A stretch of 64,000 nt of DNA, from the NCBI RefSeq assembly GCF_002858925.1, contig NZ_PJRS01000020.1:60690-124689 (forward strand), given 5' to 3'. The DNA is from Caulobacter zeae (lineage in GTDB: Bacteria; Pseudomonadota; Alphaproteobacteria; Caulobacterales; Caulobacteraceae). The position numbers and the translations under genes were made by a program. Positions 47,729 through 58,259 of this stretch are shown in pieces. The notes beneath the pieces are model-generated. The model saw nothing but the letters and a program-made list of their open reading frames with translations, did no database searches and was not told the origin of the DNA. Positions within the stretch are counted from its first letter, which is position 1. Each line of letters begins with the position of its first letter.

Positions 47729-49666
47729 TTGGTTCGTCACCTGCTCGCCGGGGCCGCCGCCCTGGCCTTCGCCGGCCCCGCCGCCGCCGCCGCGCCGCTG
47801 CTGGCCTCGGTGTTCACCGACCACGCCGTGCTCCAGCGCGACCAGCCCATCCGGGTCTGGGGCGTGGCCGCGCCCAATGCCGTCGTCGCCCTCGACCTGT
47901 CGGGTGAGCAGGGCCTGGCCACGGCCGACGCCAAGGGGCGCTGGGTCGCCCTGCTGAACGCCCGCCCGGCGACCGGCCAGCCTCTGACCCTGACCGTCAA
48001 GGCCGGAGAGGCGACCCAGACGGTCTCCGACCTCCTGATGGGCGACGTCTGGCTGTGCTCGGGCCAGTCGAACATGGAATATCCGCTGCGCCGCGCCCTC
48101 AATGGCGAGGCCGAGGCGGCCGGCGCGACCGACCCGCACGTGCGCCTGCTTCAGACCGGCCGCACCAGCCTGCCCAACCCGACCGACACGCTGCCCGCCC
48201 AGGCCGCCTGGAAGGTCTCCAGCTACGACAGCGCCAACAACTTCTCGGCCGCCTGCTTCTTCATGGGCCGCGACATCCGCAAGGCCGCGGGCGCGCCGGT
48301 CGGCCTGATCGACGCCACCTGGGGTGGCTCGATCATCCAGGACTGGATCAGCGGCCAGGGCCTCAAGGCCCTGGGCGGCTATGACGAGGGCCTGTCGGTG
48401 CTGGCCGACTACGCCAAGGATCCCGCCAAGGGCATGGCCCGCTGGGGCGCGATGCTCGACCGCTGGGCCGCCAGGGTCGAGCCGCATGCGGCGGGCTGGG
48501 CCAGGCCCGATTTCGACGACCGGGCCTGGGCGACCATGCCAGCAGAGCAGTTCTGGGAGACCAATCCGGGCCTGGAGACCTTCGACGGCACGATCTGGCT
48601 GCGCGCGGAGATCACCCTGACCAAGGCCCAGGCGGCGCAGGCCGCCACCCTGATGTTGGGGCCGGTCGACGACATCGACACCAGCTTCGTCAACGGCCGC
48701 CAGGTCGGCTCGCAGGAAGGCTGGGACTTCAAGCGTGCCTATGCCGTGCCGGCCGGAACCCTGAAGACCGGCCGCAACATCATCGCCGTGCGCGCCATCG
48801 ACGTGGGCGGCGGCGGCGGCGCCTGGGGCCCCGCCAAGGACAAGGGCCTGAAGCTGGCCGACGGCGCGTTCGTGCCGCTGGGCGGAACCTGGCGCTACAA
48901 GGTCTCGACGAAGCTGTCCGACACCGGCCTGCCGCCGCACGCGCCGTGGCTGGGAACCTCGGGCCTGTCGACCCTGCACAACGGCATGATCGCCCCGCTG
49001 GCGCCCTACGGCGTCAAGGGCTTCGCCTGGTACCAGGGCGAGGCCAACGTCACCGAGGCCAAGGAGTACGAGCGGCTGATGCCGGCCCTGATCGCCGACT
49101 GGCGGCGGGCCTTCGACGCGCCGGACGCGCCGTTCCTGATGGTGCAGCTGGCCGCCTTCGGGCCGCAGGTCGACAAGACCGGCGTCTCGCGCTGGGCCGA
49201 GCTGCGCGACGTCCAGCGCCGCACCGTCGCCGACGATCCCAAGACGGGCCTGGCCTCCGCCGTCGATCTCGGTTCGCCCTACGACATCCACCCGGCCGAC
49301 AAGCTTCAGGTCGGCCTGCGGCTCGGCGGCCTGGCCCGCAAGCTGGCCTATGGCGAGTCCCTGGACGCGTCCGGACCCGCGCCGCTCTCGGCCATGCGCG
49401 AGGGCGCCGACGTCGTCGTCACGCTCGACCAGCCGGCGGTGGTCTACGGCTCGGGCCGTCCGGCCGGCTTCGAGCTGTGCGAGGCCGCCGAGGCGTGCCG
49501 CTTCGTTGATGCGACCGTGGAGGGCGACAAGGTCCGCCTGAGCGTCCCGGCGGGCTACGCCGCCGTGAAGGTCCGCTTCGCCTGGGCCGACAGCCCGGTG
49601 CTGAACCTCTATGGCCGAAACCGCCTGCCGGCGACGCCGTTCGAACTCAAAATCCCTCTCTCTTAA
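47729..49666 (+). CDS. Sialate O-acetylesterase-like SGNH carbohydrate esterase
   Basis: 645 residues from a TTG at 47729 with AGGAGA upstream; a signal peptide (ending AAAAA) begins there, whereas the longer open frame runs through a repeat. SGNH motifs: catalytic Ser114 in LCSGQSNMEYPL, FAWYQGEANV, and Asp519-x-His521 in YDIHPADK. A GH2-like sugar-binding beta-sandwich is inserted at about 255-385. Named for SIAE, but bacterial family members in polysaccharide loci usually remove acetyl groups from plant glycans. Acetylated xyloglucan or xylan is plausible here. The TAA stop lies in the centre of a 24-bp palindrome. Confidence 0.85.
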   Translation: MVRHLLAGAAALAFAGPAAAAAPLLASVFTDHAVLQRDQPIRVWGVAAPNAVVALDLSGEQGLATADAKGRWVALLNARPATGQPLTLTVKAGEATQTVSDLLMGDVWLCSGQSNMEYPLRRALNGEAEAAGATDPHVRLLQTGRTSLPNPTDTLPAQAAWKVSSYDSANNFSAACFFMGRDIRKAAGAPVGLIDATWGGSIIQDWISGQGLKALGGYDEGLSVLADYAKDPAKGMARWGAMLDRWAARVEPHAAGWARPDFDDRAWATMPAEQFWETNPGLETFDGTIWLRAEITLTKAQAAQAATLMLGPVDDIDTSFVNGRQVGSQEGWDFKRAYAVPAGTLKTGRNIIAVRAIDVGGGGGAWGPAKDKGLKLADGAFVPLGGTWRYKVSTKLSDTGLPPHAPWLGTSGLSTLHNGMIAPLAPYGVKGFAWYQGEANVTEAKEYERLMPALIADWRRAFDAPDAPFLMVQLAAFGPQVDKTGVSRWAELRDVQRRTVADDPKTGLASAVDLGSPYDIHPADKLQVGLRLGGLARKLAYGESLDASGPAPLSAMREGADVVVTLDQPAVVYGSGRPAGFELCEAAEACRFVDATVEGDKVRLSVPAGYAAVKVRFAWADSPVLNLYGRNRLPATPFELKIPLS

Positions 49667-49676
49667 GAGAGAGGGA
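49653..49676. terminator. 24-bp perfect palindrome spanning the esterase stop codon
   Basis: TCCCTCTCTC plus TTAA plus GAGAGAGGGA, a perfect inverted repeat followed by ATTTCC. The TAA at its centre (49664-49666) is the stop of the acetylesterase gene. A related CTCTCTC/GAGAGAG palindrome lies at 52329-52351 after ahpF. Confidence 0.6.
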
Positions 49677-49755
49677 ATTTCCTCTCCAGCCCCGCTTATT
49701 AACCAGCAACCCCTTGCGTCATAAGGCTTTCCTTCTCCTGAAGGAGGCCCGCTGC

Positions 49756-49935
49756 TTGACTGACCGCACCTGCGAAGAACTGGCCGAACTTTGGCGAGCG
49801 GTGTTCGGCGAAGCGCCGCCGATCATCACCGACCGCGAACTCACCGTAGAGGTCCTAGTCCGCTGCCTGCCCGTCGCCGAACCCTATGCGCCACAAGCCC
49901 CCGTCACAGCTCAGCTTGCTCGCAAGGCGTCGTGA
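49756..49935 (+). CDS. Small hypothetical protein
   Basis: 59 residues from a TTG at 49756 with a perfect AAGGAGG at 49741-49747 and an 8-bp spacer, which outweighs the longer open frame from 49714. The protein is acidic to neutral with an amphipathic N-terminal helix (CEELAELWRAVFGEAPP) and no signal or membrane segment. It ends 7 bp before the OxyR-type site of ahpC, so it is transcribed toward ahpC. Function unknown; not recognised. Confidence 0.6.
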   Translation: MTDRTCEELAELWRAVFGEAPPIITDRELTVEVLVRCLPVAEPYAPQAPVTAQLARKAS

Positions 49936-49942
49936 AACCGAG

Positions 49943-49979
49943 ATAGGAACGATCTATCTTCGGAACTGATTTTATCGAT
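49943..49979 (+). promoter_or_regulatory. OxyR-type binding site upstream of ahpC
   Basis: Two half-elements in the exact OxyR geometry (ATAG-N7-CTAT, 7-bp spacer, second ATAG-N7-CTAT-like unit): the first at 49943-49957 is ATAGGAACGATCTAT, the second at 49965-49979 is ACTGATTTTATCGAT and is degenerate. A TTGGAC hexamer (49979-49984) follows and, 16 bp later, GATACC (50001-50006), so OxyR would touch the -35 element as an activator. No oxyR gene is in the window. Confidence 0.65.
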
Positions 49980-50037
49980 TGGACCTATTTGCTGCATCGC
50001 GATACCTACGACGCATCCTTTTCCAACGGAGCGTCCC

Positions 50038-50601
50038 ATGTCGCTGATCAACACCACGATCAAATCCTTCACCGCCCAGTCGTACAAGGACGGCAAGTTC
50101 GTCACGGTCAGCGACGCCGACACCAAGGGCAAGTGGTCGGTCTTCTTCTTCTACCCGGCCGACTTCACCTTCGTCTGCCCGACCGAACTGGAAGACCTGG
50201 CCGACAACTACGACGTCTTCACCCGCCTGGGCGTCGAGATCTACGCCGTGTCGACCGACACGCACTTCTCGCACAAGGCCTGGCACGACAGCTCGCCGGC
50301 CATCGGCAAGATCAAGTACCACATGGTCGGCGACCCCTCGGGCGCGATCACCAACAACTTCGAGATCATGCGTCCGGGCGTCGGCCTGGCCGACCGCGGC
50401 ACCTTCCTGGTCGACCCGGAAGGCGTGATCCAGTTCATGGAAGTGACCGCCGAGGGCATCGGCCGCAACGCCATCGAACTGCTGCGCAAGATCAAGGCCG
50501 CCCAGTACGTGGCTTCGCACCCGGGCGAAGTCTGCCCGGCCAAGTGGGAAGAGGGTGAAAAGACCCTGGCCCCCTCGCTCGACCTCGTCGGCAAGATCTA
50601 A
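50038..50601 (+). CDS. ahpC: Alkyl hydroperoxide reductase subunit C (2-Cys peroxiredoxin)
   Basis: 187 residues, the standard AhpC length. Peroxidatic Cys47 in FTFVCPTE and resolving Cys166 in PGEVCPAKW. Reduces H2O2 and organic peroxides in the cytoplasm, using AhpF encoded next. Preceded by an OxyR-type site. Confidence 0.97.
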   Translation: MSLINTTIKSFTAQSYKDGKFVTVSDADTKGKWSVFFFYPADFTFVCPTELEDLADNYDVFTRLGVEIYAVSTDTHFSHKAWHDSSPAIGKIKYHMVGDPSGAITNNFEIMRPGVGLADRGTFLVDPEGVIQFMEVTAEGIGRNAIELLRKIKAAQYVASHPGEVCPAKWEEGEKTLAPSLDLVGKI

Positions 50602-50620
50602 GCGTACCTAGACCTACCCC

Positions 50621-50650
50621 GCGCCGCCGCTCCTTCTGGAGCGGCGGCGC
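50621..50650 (+). terminator. ahpC-ahpF intergenic hairpin
   Basis: GCGCCGCCGCTCC, a TTCT loop and GGAGCGGCGGCGC: a 13-bp perfect stem 19 bp after ahpC, without a U-tract. It probably stabilises ahpC mRNA or partly terminates, giving more AhpC than AhpF. Confidence 0.6.
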
Positions 50651-50733
50651 ACCCCTCGATCGTTCGCCGCGTTCGATCCTCCCCCGAAAATCGAACGCAC
50701 TTCCTCCTCCCCCTAGTTTTCTGGGAGCCCGTC

Positions 50734-52314
50734 ATGCTGGACGCTGGTCTGAAGACCCAACTGAGCACCTATCTGCAGAACCTGCGCCAGCCGATCGAAC
50801 TGGTCGCGTCGCTTGGCGACGACAAGGGTTCCAAGGACATGCTGGCCCTGCTGGAAGACGTCGCCGCGACGTCCGACAAGGTCAGCCTGAACCTGGCCGG
50901 CGCCGACGCCCGCAAGCCCTCGTTCGCCATTACGCGCGCCGCCGGCGACGCCGATGTCCGCTTCGCCGGCCTGCCGCTGGGCCACGAGTTCACCTCGCTG
51001 GTGCTAGCCCTGCTGCACGTCGGCGGCCACCCGCCGCGCCTCGACGCCGAGGTGATCGAGCGCATCAAGGCCCTGGACGGCGACTACAGCTTCGAGACCT
51101 ATTTCTCGCAGTCCTGCCAGAACTGCCCCGACGTCGTGCAGGCGCTCAACACCATGAGCGCCCTGAACCCGCGCATCCGCCACGTCGCCATCGACGGCGC
51201 GCTCTTCCAAGAGGAAGTTGAAGCGCGCCAAGTTATGGCTGTGCCGACCATCCTGCTGAACGGCCAGCCGTTCGGCCAGGGTCGCATGGAGGTCGAGCAG
51301 ATCCTGGCCAAGCTCGACACCGGCGCCGAAGCCCGCATGGCCGAGAAGATCAAGACCAAGGACGCCTTCGAGGTGCTGGTCATCGGCGGCGGTCCCGCCG
51401 GCGCGGCCGCGGCCGTCTACGCCGCCCGCAAGGGCATTCGCACCGGGGTCGCCGCCGAGCGCTTCGGCGGCCAGGTGCTCGACACCATGGCCATCGAGAA
51501 CTTCATCTCGGTGCAGCACACCGAAGGCCCCAAGCTGGCCACGGCGCTGGAACAGCACGTCAAGCAGTACGACGTCGACGTGATGAACCTGCAGAAGGCC
51601 GTCGGCCTGGTGGCCCCCAAGACCCCGGGCGGCCTGATCGAGGTCAAGCTCGAGAACGGCGCCAGCCTGAAGTCGCGCACCGTGATCCTGTCCACCGGCG
51701 CCCGCTGGCGGAACGTCAACGTGCCCGGCGAGGCCGAGTACAAGAACAAGGGCGTGGCCTACTGCCCGCACTGCGACGGCCCGCTGTTCAAGGGCAAGCG
51801 CGTGGCGGTGATCGGCGGCGGCAACAGCGGCGTCGAGGCGGCCATCGACCTGGCCGGCATCGTCGCCCACGTCACCCTGATCGAGTACGACAGCCAACTG
51901 CGCGCCGACGCGGTTCTGCAACGCAAGCTCGCCAGCCTGCCCAACGTCACCATCGTCACCTCGGCCATGACCACCGAGATCCACGGCGACGGCGCCAAGG
52001 TGAACGGCCTGTCCTACAAGGACCGCAACCACGACACGGCCCACCGCGTCGACCTGGAAGGCGTGTTCGTGCAGATCGGCCTGGTGCCCAACACCGAGTG
52101 GCTGAAGGACTCGAACGTCGCCCTCTCCAACCGCGGCGAGATCGAGGTCGACTACCGCGGCGAGACCTCGATGCCGGGCGTCTTTGCGGCCGGCGATGCG
52201 ACCACCACGCCGTACAAGCAGATCATCATCGCCATGGGCGAGGGCGCCAAGGCCTCGCTGTCGGCCTTCGACTACCTGATCCGCCTGCCGGCCGAGCAGG
52301 CCGAAGCGGCCTGA
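50734..52314 (+). CDS. ahpF: Alkyl hydroperoxide reductase subunit F
   Basis: 526 residues. N-terminal tandem thioredoxin folds with CxxC in SQSCQNCPD (near residues 128-131), the FAD site [19 protein letters not shown], the redox CxxC in YCPHCDGPL and the NADH site [12 protein letters not shown]. It transfers electrons from NADH to AhpC. The start ATG is 132 bp after ahpC. Confidence 0.96.
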   Translation: MLDAGLKTQLSTYLQNLRQPIELVASLGDDKGSKDMLALLEDVAATSDKVSLNLAGADARKPSFAITRAAGDADVRFAGLPLGHEFTSLVLALLHVGGHPPRLDAEVIERIKALDGDYSFETYFSQSCQNCPDVVQALNTMSALNPRIRHVAIDGALFQEEVEARQVMAVPTILLNGQPFGQGRMEVEQILAKLDTGAEARMAEKIKTKDAFEVLVIGGGPAGAAAAVYAARKGIRTGVAAERFGGQVLDTMAIENFISVQHTEGPKLATALEQHVKQYDVDVMNLQKAVGLVAPKTPGGLIEVKLENGASLKSRTVILSTGARWRNVNVPGEAEYKNKGVAYCPHCDGPLFKGKRVAVIGGGNSGVEAAIDLAGIVAHVTLIEYDSQLRADAVLQRKLASLPNVTIVTSAMTTEIHGDGAKVNGLSYKDRNHDTAHRVDLEGVFVQIGLVPNTEWLKDSNVALSNRGEIEVDYRGETSMPGVFAAGDATTTPYKQIIIAMGEGAKASLSAFDYLIRLPAEQAEAA

Positions 52315-52328
52315 TCGGCTTTACCCGA

Positions 52329-52351
52329 TCTCTCTCTCAGAGAGAGGGATC
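52329..52351. terminator. Palindrome between convergent ahpF and kinase genes
   Basis: A TCTCTCTC/GAGAGAGG inverted repeat at the meeting point of ahpF (stop 52314) and the minus-strand kinase (stop 52360), suited to end both transcripts. Same sequence type as 49653-49676. Confidence 0.5.
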
Positions 52352-52359
52352 CAGAAAGC

Positions 52360-53907
<1,548 letters not shown>

Positions 53908-54081
53908 AGATCGAAGTCCCCGAAACGCCGACTAGAGTTCAGCCTAGCGCATCAAGGTTAAATTCCAATATCCGCAATCCATTGCATTTGTGGTCGCGTA
54001 CATGGCGCTGAAATTCGAAATGCTCTTTTGGCGATAGCTTAATTGAGTTTCGGTATTGGAAAGTATCGGAAGGGGCGGGCT

Positions 54082-55722
54082 TTAGACCGCCTCCGCCCAG
54101 CCCTTGGCCACATAGGCCGCCGCCACCGCTTCAGCCGCCTTGATGCCGTCCACGCCCGCCGACAGGATGCCGCCGGCATAGCCCGCGCCTTCGCCGGCCG
54201 GGAACAGGCCGGCGGTGTTGAGGCTTTGCAGGTCCTTGCCGCGCGTGATGCGGATCGGCGAGGAGGTGCGGGTCTCGACCCCGGTCATCAGCACGTCCGG
54301 ATGGTCGTAGCCGGCGATCTGGCGGCCGAAAACCGGCAGGGCCTCGCGCATGGCCTCCAGCACGAACGGCGGCAGGCATTCGGCCAGATCCGTCATCCTG
54401 ATCCCCGGCTTGTACGACGGCGAGACCTCGCCCAGTGCTTCCGACGGACGGCCGGCCAGGAAGTCGCCGACCTTCTGGGCCGGGGCCTTGTAGTCGCCGC
54501 CGCCGGCGGTGAAGGCCAGGCTCTCCCATTTGCGCTGGAACTCGATGCCGGCCAGCGGGTGGCCCGGATAGTCGCGCTCGGGATCGATGGCCACCACGAA
54601 GCCGGAGTTGGCGTTGCGCTCGTTGCGCGAATACTGGCTCATGCCGTTGGTCACGACCCGGTTCGGCTCCGAGGTCGCCGCCACCACCGTGCCGCCGGGG
54701 CACATGCAGAAGCTGTAGACCGTGCGGCCGTTCGAGCAGTGGTGCGACAGGCTGTAGTCGGCCGCGCCCAGGTCCGGGTGGCCGGCGCAGGCCCCGAAGC
54801 GGGCCTTGTCCATCCACGATTGCGGGTGCTCGATGCGCACGCCGATCGAGAACGGCTTGGCCTCGATATGGACGCCGCGGTCGTAGAGGGTCTGGAACGT
54901 GTCGCGCGAGCTGTGGCCCACGGCCAGCACCACGTGCTCGGTTTCCAGGAATTCGCCGGTCGACAGGTGCAGGCCCTTCAGCTTGCGCGCGCCGTCCTCG
55001 CCGGTCTCGATCTCGAAGTCGGTCACCCGGTGCTGCCAGCGGTATTCGCCGCCCAGGCCCTCGATCAGGGCGCGGATGTTCTCGACCATGTGCACCAGGC
55101 GGAAGGTGCCGATGTGCGGGTGGGCCTCGGTCAGGATCTCTTCGGGCGCGCCGGCGGCGACGAACTCCTCCAGCACCTTGCGGCCCAGGAAGCGCGGATC
55201 CTTGATCTGGCTGTAGAGCTTGCCGTCCGAGAAGGTGCCCGCGCCGCCTTCGCCGAACTGCACGTTCGACTCCGGGTTCAGCTCGCTCTTGCGCCACAGG
55301 GCCCAGGTGTCCTTGGTGCGCTCGCGCACCACCTTGCCGCGGTCGAGGATGATCGGCTTGAAGCCCATTTGGGCCAGGACCAGCCCCGCGAACAGGCCGC
55401 AGGGACCGGCCCCGATCACCACCGGGCGAGGGCCGTCGAAGCCTTCCGGCGCGCGGGCCATGAAGCGGTAGTCGGTGTCGGGCGTCGGGCGCACCTGGCT
55501 GTCGCCCTTGAAGCGCTCCAGAACGGCGGCCTCGTCGCGCAGGGCGACGTCCACCGTATAGACCATCAGGATCGCGCTCTTCCTGCGCGCGTCGTGTGCG
55601 CGCCGCCAGAGCTTGACCTCGAGCAGGTCATCCGGGGCGATCCCCAGGCGCGCGCAAATGGCCGGAGCCATGGCCTCCGGCGGATGGTCCAGGGGCAGCT
55701 TCAGTTCGGAAAGACGCAGCAT
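54082..55722 (-). CDS. FAD-dependent dehydrogenase (COG2509-like oxidoreductase)
   Basis: 546 residues. A roughly 95-residue N-terminal domain (DDLLEVKLWRRAHDARRKS) precedes a FAD-binding fold (PVVIGAGPCGLFAGLVLAQMG) and FGEGGAGTFSDGKLY, typical of a widespread uncharacterised flavoprotein family. A Cys-containing YSFCMCPGG motif lies in the middle. It ends MAGGILSAGVDGIKAAE-like (YAGGILSAGVDGIKAAEAV), completing the FAD site. Substrate unknown. Monocistronic; 106 bp from ohrR, same strand. Confidence 0.85.
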   Translation of the reverse strand: MLRLSELKLPLDHPPEAMAPAICARLGIAPDDLLEVKLWRRAHDARRKSAILMVYTVDVALRDEAAVLERFKGDSQVRPTPDTDYRFMARAPEGFDGPRPVVIGAGPCGLFAGLVLAQMGFKPIILDRGKVVRERTKDTWALWRKSELNPESNVQFGEGGAGTFSDGKLYSQIKDPRFLGRKVLEEFVAAGAPEEILTEAHPHIGTFRLVHMVENIRALIEGLGGEYRWQHRVTDFEIETGEDGARKLKGLHLSTGEFLETEHVVLAVGHSSRDTFQTLYDRGVHIEAKPFSIGVRIEHPQSWMDKARFGACAGHPDLGAADYSLSHHCSNGRTVYSFCMCPGGTVVAATSEPNRVVTNGMSQYSRNERNANSGFVVAIDPERDYPGHPLAGIEFQRKWESLAFTAGGGDYKAPAQKVGDFLAGRPSEALGEVSPSYKPGIRMTDLAECLPPFVLEAMREALPVFGRQIAGYDHPDVLMTGVETRTSSPIRITRGKDLQSLNTAGLFPAGEGAGYAGGILSAGVDGIKAAEAVAAAYVAKGWAEAV

Positions 55723-55781
55723 GGCGCGGGGTTTAGCCGGTCGCGGGCGCGTGCGCCATGGGGGAGGGGCTTCCCTTACTT

Positions 55782-55816
55782 CCCGTCATTCCCGCCACAA
55801 GGGCGGGAATGACGGG
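55782..55816. terminator. Inverted repeat after ohrR
   Basis: CCCGTCATTCCCGCC and GGCGGGAATGACGGG, 15-bp perfect arms with a 5-bp loop, between ohrR (stop 55829) and the downstream flavoprotein gene. Probably the ohr operon terminator, although no clear U-tract follows. Confidence 0.55.
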
Positions 55817-55828
55817 AGAGAAGAGGGT

Positions 55829-56278
55829 CTAAACCGCCAGCCGTTTCAGCCGCTCGCGCAGGTCCACCAGCTCCGGCAGCGGCGTGTCCAGCTTGCAGAA
55901 GAACTGCTCGGCTACGCCGAGGGCCTGGTCGCGCATGGCGTCGCCCGCGTCCGTCAGCGAGATGATCACCCGCCGCTCGTCGTCGGGATCGCGGCTGCGC
56001 ACGATCAGGCCGGCGCCCTCCAGCCGCTTCAGCAGGGGGGTCAGGGTGCTGGACTCCAGGTCCAGCGCCTGGCCCATCTCGCCGACGGTGCGCGGGCTGT
56101 GCTCCCACAGCACCAGCATGGCCAGGTACTGCGGATAGGTCAGGCCCAGGGCGTCCAGCAACGGCCGGTACAGGCGCGTGACCCGGTTGGCCGCGCTGTA
56201 GAGGGCGAAGCAGAGCTGGCGGTCGAGGCGCAAGACCTCGACCGCTTTGTCCAGGGCTTTGTCGGCGTCCGAGGTCAT
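55829..56278 (-). CDS. ohrR: Organic hydroperoxide sensor OhrR (MarR family)
   Basis: 149 residues from the ATG at 56278, which overlaps the ohr stop (ATGA). Winged-helix MarR fold (LESSTLTPLLKRLEGAGLIVR, wing RDPDDERRVIISLT). The peroxide-sensing Cys23 (LRLDRQLCFALYSA) and a second Cys near residue 126 (EQFFCKL) match the 2-Cys OhrR subtype. It represses ohr until oxidised by organic hydroperoxide. Confidence 0.92.
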   Translation of the reverse strand: MTSDADKALDKAVEVLRLDRQLCFALYSAANRVTRLYRPLLDALGLTYPQYLAMLVLWEHSPRTVGEMGQALDLESSTLTPLLKRLEGAGLIVRSRDPDDERRVIISLTDAGDAMRDQALGVAEQFFCKLDTPLPELVDLRERLKRLAV

Positions 56279-56691
56279 GCAGCCTTTACGTTGAGGGCGA
56301 CATCGATATTGCCGCGGGTGGCGTTGGAATAGGGGCAGACCTGGTGCGCCGTGGCAACCAGGGCTTCGGCTTCTTCCTGCGAAAGGCCCTGGGTTTCGAC
56401 GTCCAGCGCCACTTCCAGCTTGAAGCCGACTTCCTGCGCGGCCAGGCCGACGACGCCGGTGACGGTCGAGCTGGTCAGCGGGATCTTCTTCTGGCGGGCC
56501 ACGAAGGCCATGGCGCTCTGGAAGCAGGCGGCGTAGCCGGCCGCGAACAGCTGCTCGGGATTGGTGCCGTCTTCCTTGCCGCCGAGGGCCTTGGGCATGG
56601 CCAGGCGTACGTCCAGCAGGCCGTCGTCGCTGCGGACGCCGCCTTCGCGACCGCCGGTGGCCGTGGCGCGGGTTTGGTAGAGAGTGCTCAT
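56275..56691 (-). CDS. ohr: Organic hydroperoxide resistance protein Ohr
   Basis: 138 residues from the ATG at 56691. The OsmC/Ohr fold has the two catalytic cysteines Cys56 (FAAGYAACFQSAM) and Cys119 (AHQVCPYSNATRG). A lipoyl-dependent thiol peroxidase for organic hydroperoxides. First gene of ohr-ohrR. A longer open frame to 56802 runs over the operator and is not coding. Confidence 0.95.
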   Translation of the reverse strand: MSTLYQTRATATGGREGGVRSDDGLLDVRLAMPKALGGKEDGTNPEQLFAAGYAACFQSAMAFVARQKKIPLTSSTVTGVVGLAAQEVGFKLEVALDVETQGLSQEEAEALVATAHQVCPYSNATRGNIDVALNVKAA

Positions 56692-56704
56692 CGGTTCGCT
56701 CCTG

Positions 56705-56733
56705 CGATTGAATTGGTGATAACGATTTAATCG
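56705..56733. promoter_or_regulatory. Tandem OhrR operators upstream of ohr
   Basis: CGATTTAATCG (56723-56733, perfect palindrome) and CGATTGAATTG (56705-56715), two mismatches different, start 18 bp apart. They lie 14-42 bp upstream of the ohr ATG, where OhrR binding would block transcription. Confidence 0.6.
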
Positions 56734-56882
56734 CGTACGATATAACTTCAAGGGCGCCGCCGACGATTTTTCGTCGCGCCCCGAAAGGATGCTGACATGC
56801 ACGGGACTGTCGCCGACGCGGGCCCTTGATCTTCGCAGCTCCGGCGAGCCAGTTTCGCCCCCAACAAAAAGGGGAGGGGCGC

Positions 56883-57797
56883 GTGCGATCCTGGATTCTG
56901 ACAGCCGGTCTGGCGGCAGCGATGGTTCTGGCCGGCCCGGCCTGGACGCAAGGGACCTCGTCCAGCCTCGACACCGCCGACGTCGACCTCTTCTACCGCC
57001 TCTATGACCAGGCCGGCGGTCGTCCCAGCGCCGAGCAGCTTCAGGCCGGCTATATCGACGCCGGCTCGCCGGGCCTGCGCACCTTCTTCACCGCCCGCCG
57101 CACCACGGCGACCCGGCTGGCCGAAGCCATCGCCGCCCGGCCCGAGCTCTACCAGAAGGCCCGGGCCTGCGCCGACGTGCTGCCCAAGGTGAAGGGGCGG
57201 GTGGACACGGCCCTGGCGAAGTTCACGACGCTCTATCCGCAAGCGCGCGTGCCCTCGGTCACCGTGGCGGTCGGCCGCGGCAAGCCGGTGGCGATCGGCA
57301 GTCCGGTCACGGGCGTCCAGGTGGGGCTGGAGGCCCTGTGCGCCACCGAGTTCATGAACCCCGACACCGAGGGCCGCTTCGTCGGCGTTCTGCTGCACGA
57401 ATACGCCCACGCCCAGCAGAACCCGCTGCTAACCGAGAAGGAAAACCCGACCGTGCTTGAGACGGCGCTGCTCGAGGGCGGCGCCGAGTTCGTCACCGAA
57501 CTGCTGATCGGCCGGCCCGCCTATGTCTATTTCGATCCCCTGACCAAGGGGCGCGAGCGCGAGATCGAGACCGCCTTCGCCGCCGACCTCGACAAGACCG
57601 ACCTGTCGGCCTGGTTCTACAATTCCACGCCCGAGAAGCCCGCCGATCTCGGCTACTGGACCGGCTACCGCATCGCCAAGGCCTATTACGCCAGGGCGAA
57701 GGACAAGCGCGCCGCCTTGCGTGAGATCCTCACCGTGTCGGACGCCCGGGCCTTCCTCGCCGCCAGCGGCTGGACGCCGGGGATGACGCCGGAGTGA
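56883..57797 (+). CDS. Exported gluzincin-like metalloprotease (DUF2268-like)
   Basis: 304 residues from a GTG at 56883 with GGGGAGGGG upstream. Signal peptide ends GPAWTQG. The motif LLHEYAHAQQN is an HExxH zinc site, and the downstream TALLEGGAEFVTELL supplies the third ligand Glu, the DUF2268 pattern. A segment near residue 100-160 resembles the family's pre-catalytic beta region. Substrate unknown. Divergent from ohr. Confidence 0.75.
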   Translation: MRSWILTAGLAAAMVLAGPAWTQGTSSSLDTADVDLFYRLYDQAGGRPSAEQLQAGYIDAGSPGLRTFFTARRTTATRLAEAIAARPELYQKARACADVLPKVKGRVDTALAKFTTLYPQARVPSVTVAVGRGKPVAIGSPVTGVQVGLEALCATEFMNPDTEGRFVGVLLHEYAHAQQNPLLTEKENPTVLETALLEGGAEFVTELLIGRPAYVYFDPLTKGREREIETAFAADLDKTDLSAWFYNSTPEKPADLGYWTGYRIAKAYYARAKDKRAALREILTVSDARAFLAASGWTPGMTPE

Positions 57798-57869
57798 CCA
57801 AGGGGGCGCTTGCCCCGATCGTCGCTTCGTGTCCCACTTCGCCCGTCGGGGCGCTGAGGAGGTGAGGCC

Positions 57870-58223
57870 ATGTTCAGGCTCATGCCGCTGTCGGTGGCCG
57901 CCGTCGTGCTCGTCGTTCCCGCCGCCGCCTCGGCCGATCCGGGCTGGAGCGCCTACGACACCGATCAAGCGATCAGCGTCACCGGCCCCATGACCGACGT
58001 CTCGTGGGGCGACCCTCACGGCGCGGCCAAGGTCCGCCACGCCGGCGCGGTCTGGGACGTGGTCCTGGCCTCGGTCGCCCGCATGGAGGCGCGGGGGCTG
58101 TCGCACGAGATGCTGGCCTCGGGCCAGCCGATCACCCTGGAAGGCTATCCCCGCCGCGACGGCGTCGCCGAACTGCGCATCGAGCGGCTCACCGTCGCCG
58201 GGCGGACGGTGGAGCTGCGCTAG
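57870..58223 (+). CDS. DUF6152-like exported small protein
   Basis: 117 residues, ATG preceded by GAGGAGGTGAGG. Signal peptide (ending ASADP) then a small beta-rich domain (VTGPMTDVSWGDPH, QPITLEGYPRRDG) that looks like DUF6152, whose function is unknown. Lies 72 bp after the DUF2268-like gene on the same strand. Confidence 0.7.
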   Translation: MFRLMPLSVAAVVLVVPAAASADPGWSAYDTDQAISVTGPMTDVSWGDPHGAAKVRHAGAVWDVVLASVARMEARGLSHEMLASGQPITLEGYPRRDGVAELRIERLTVAGRTVELR

Positions 58224-58259
58224 GGTCCGTACTCAATTACCTAGGCTCTAACAAAGGTC

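Noticed and set aside
56694..56974. Extended starts for ohr and ohrR
   Set aside because: The extended frames run across the OhrR operators (ohr) or through the ohr gene (ohrR); both proteins have normal length from the inner ATGs.
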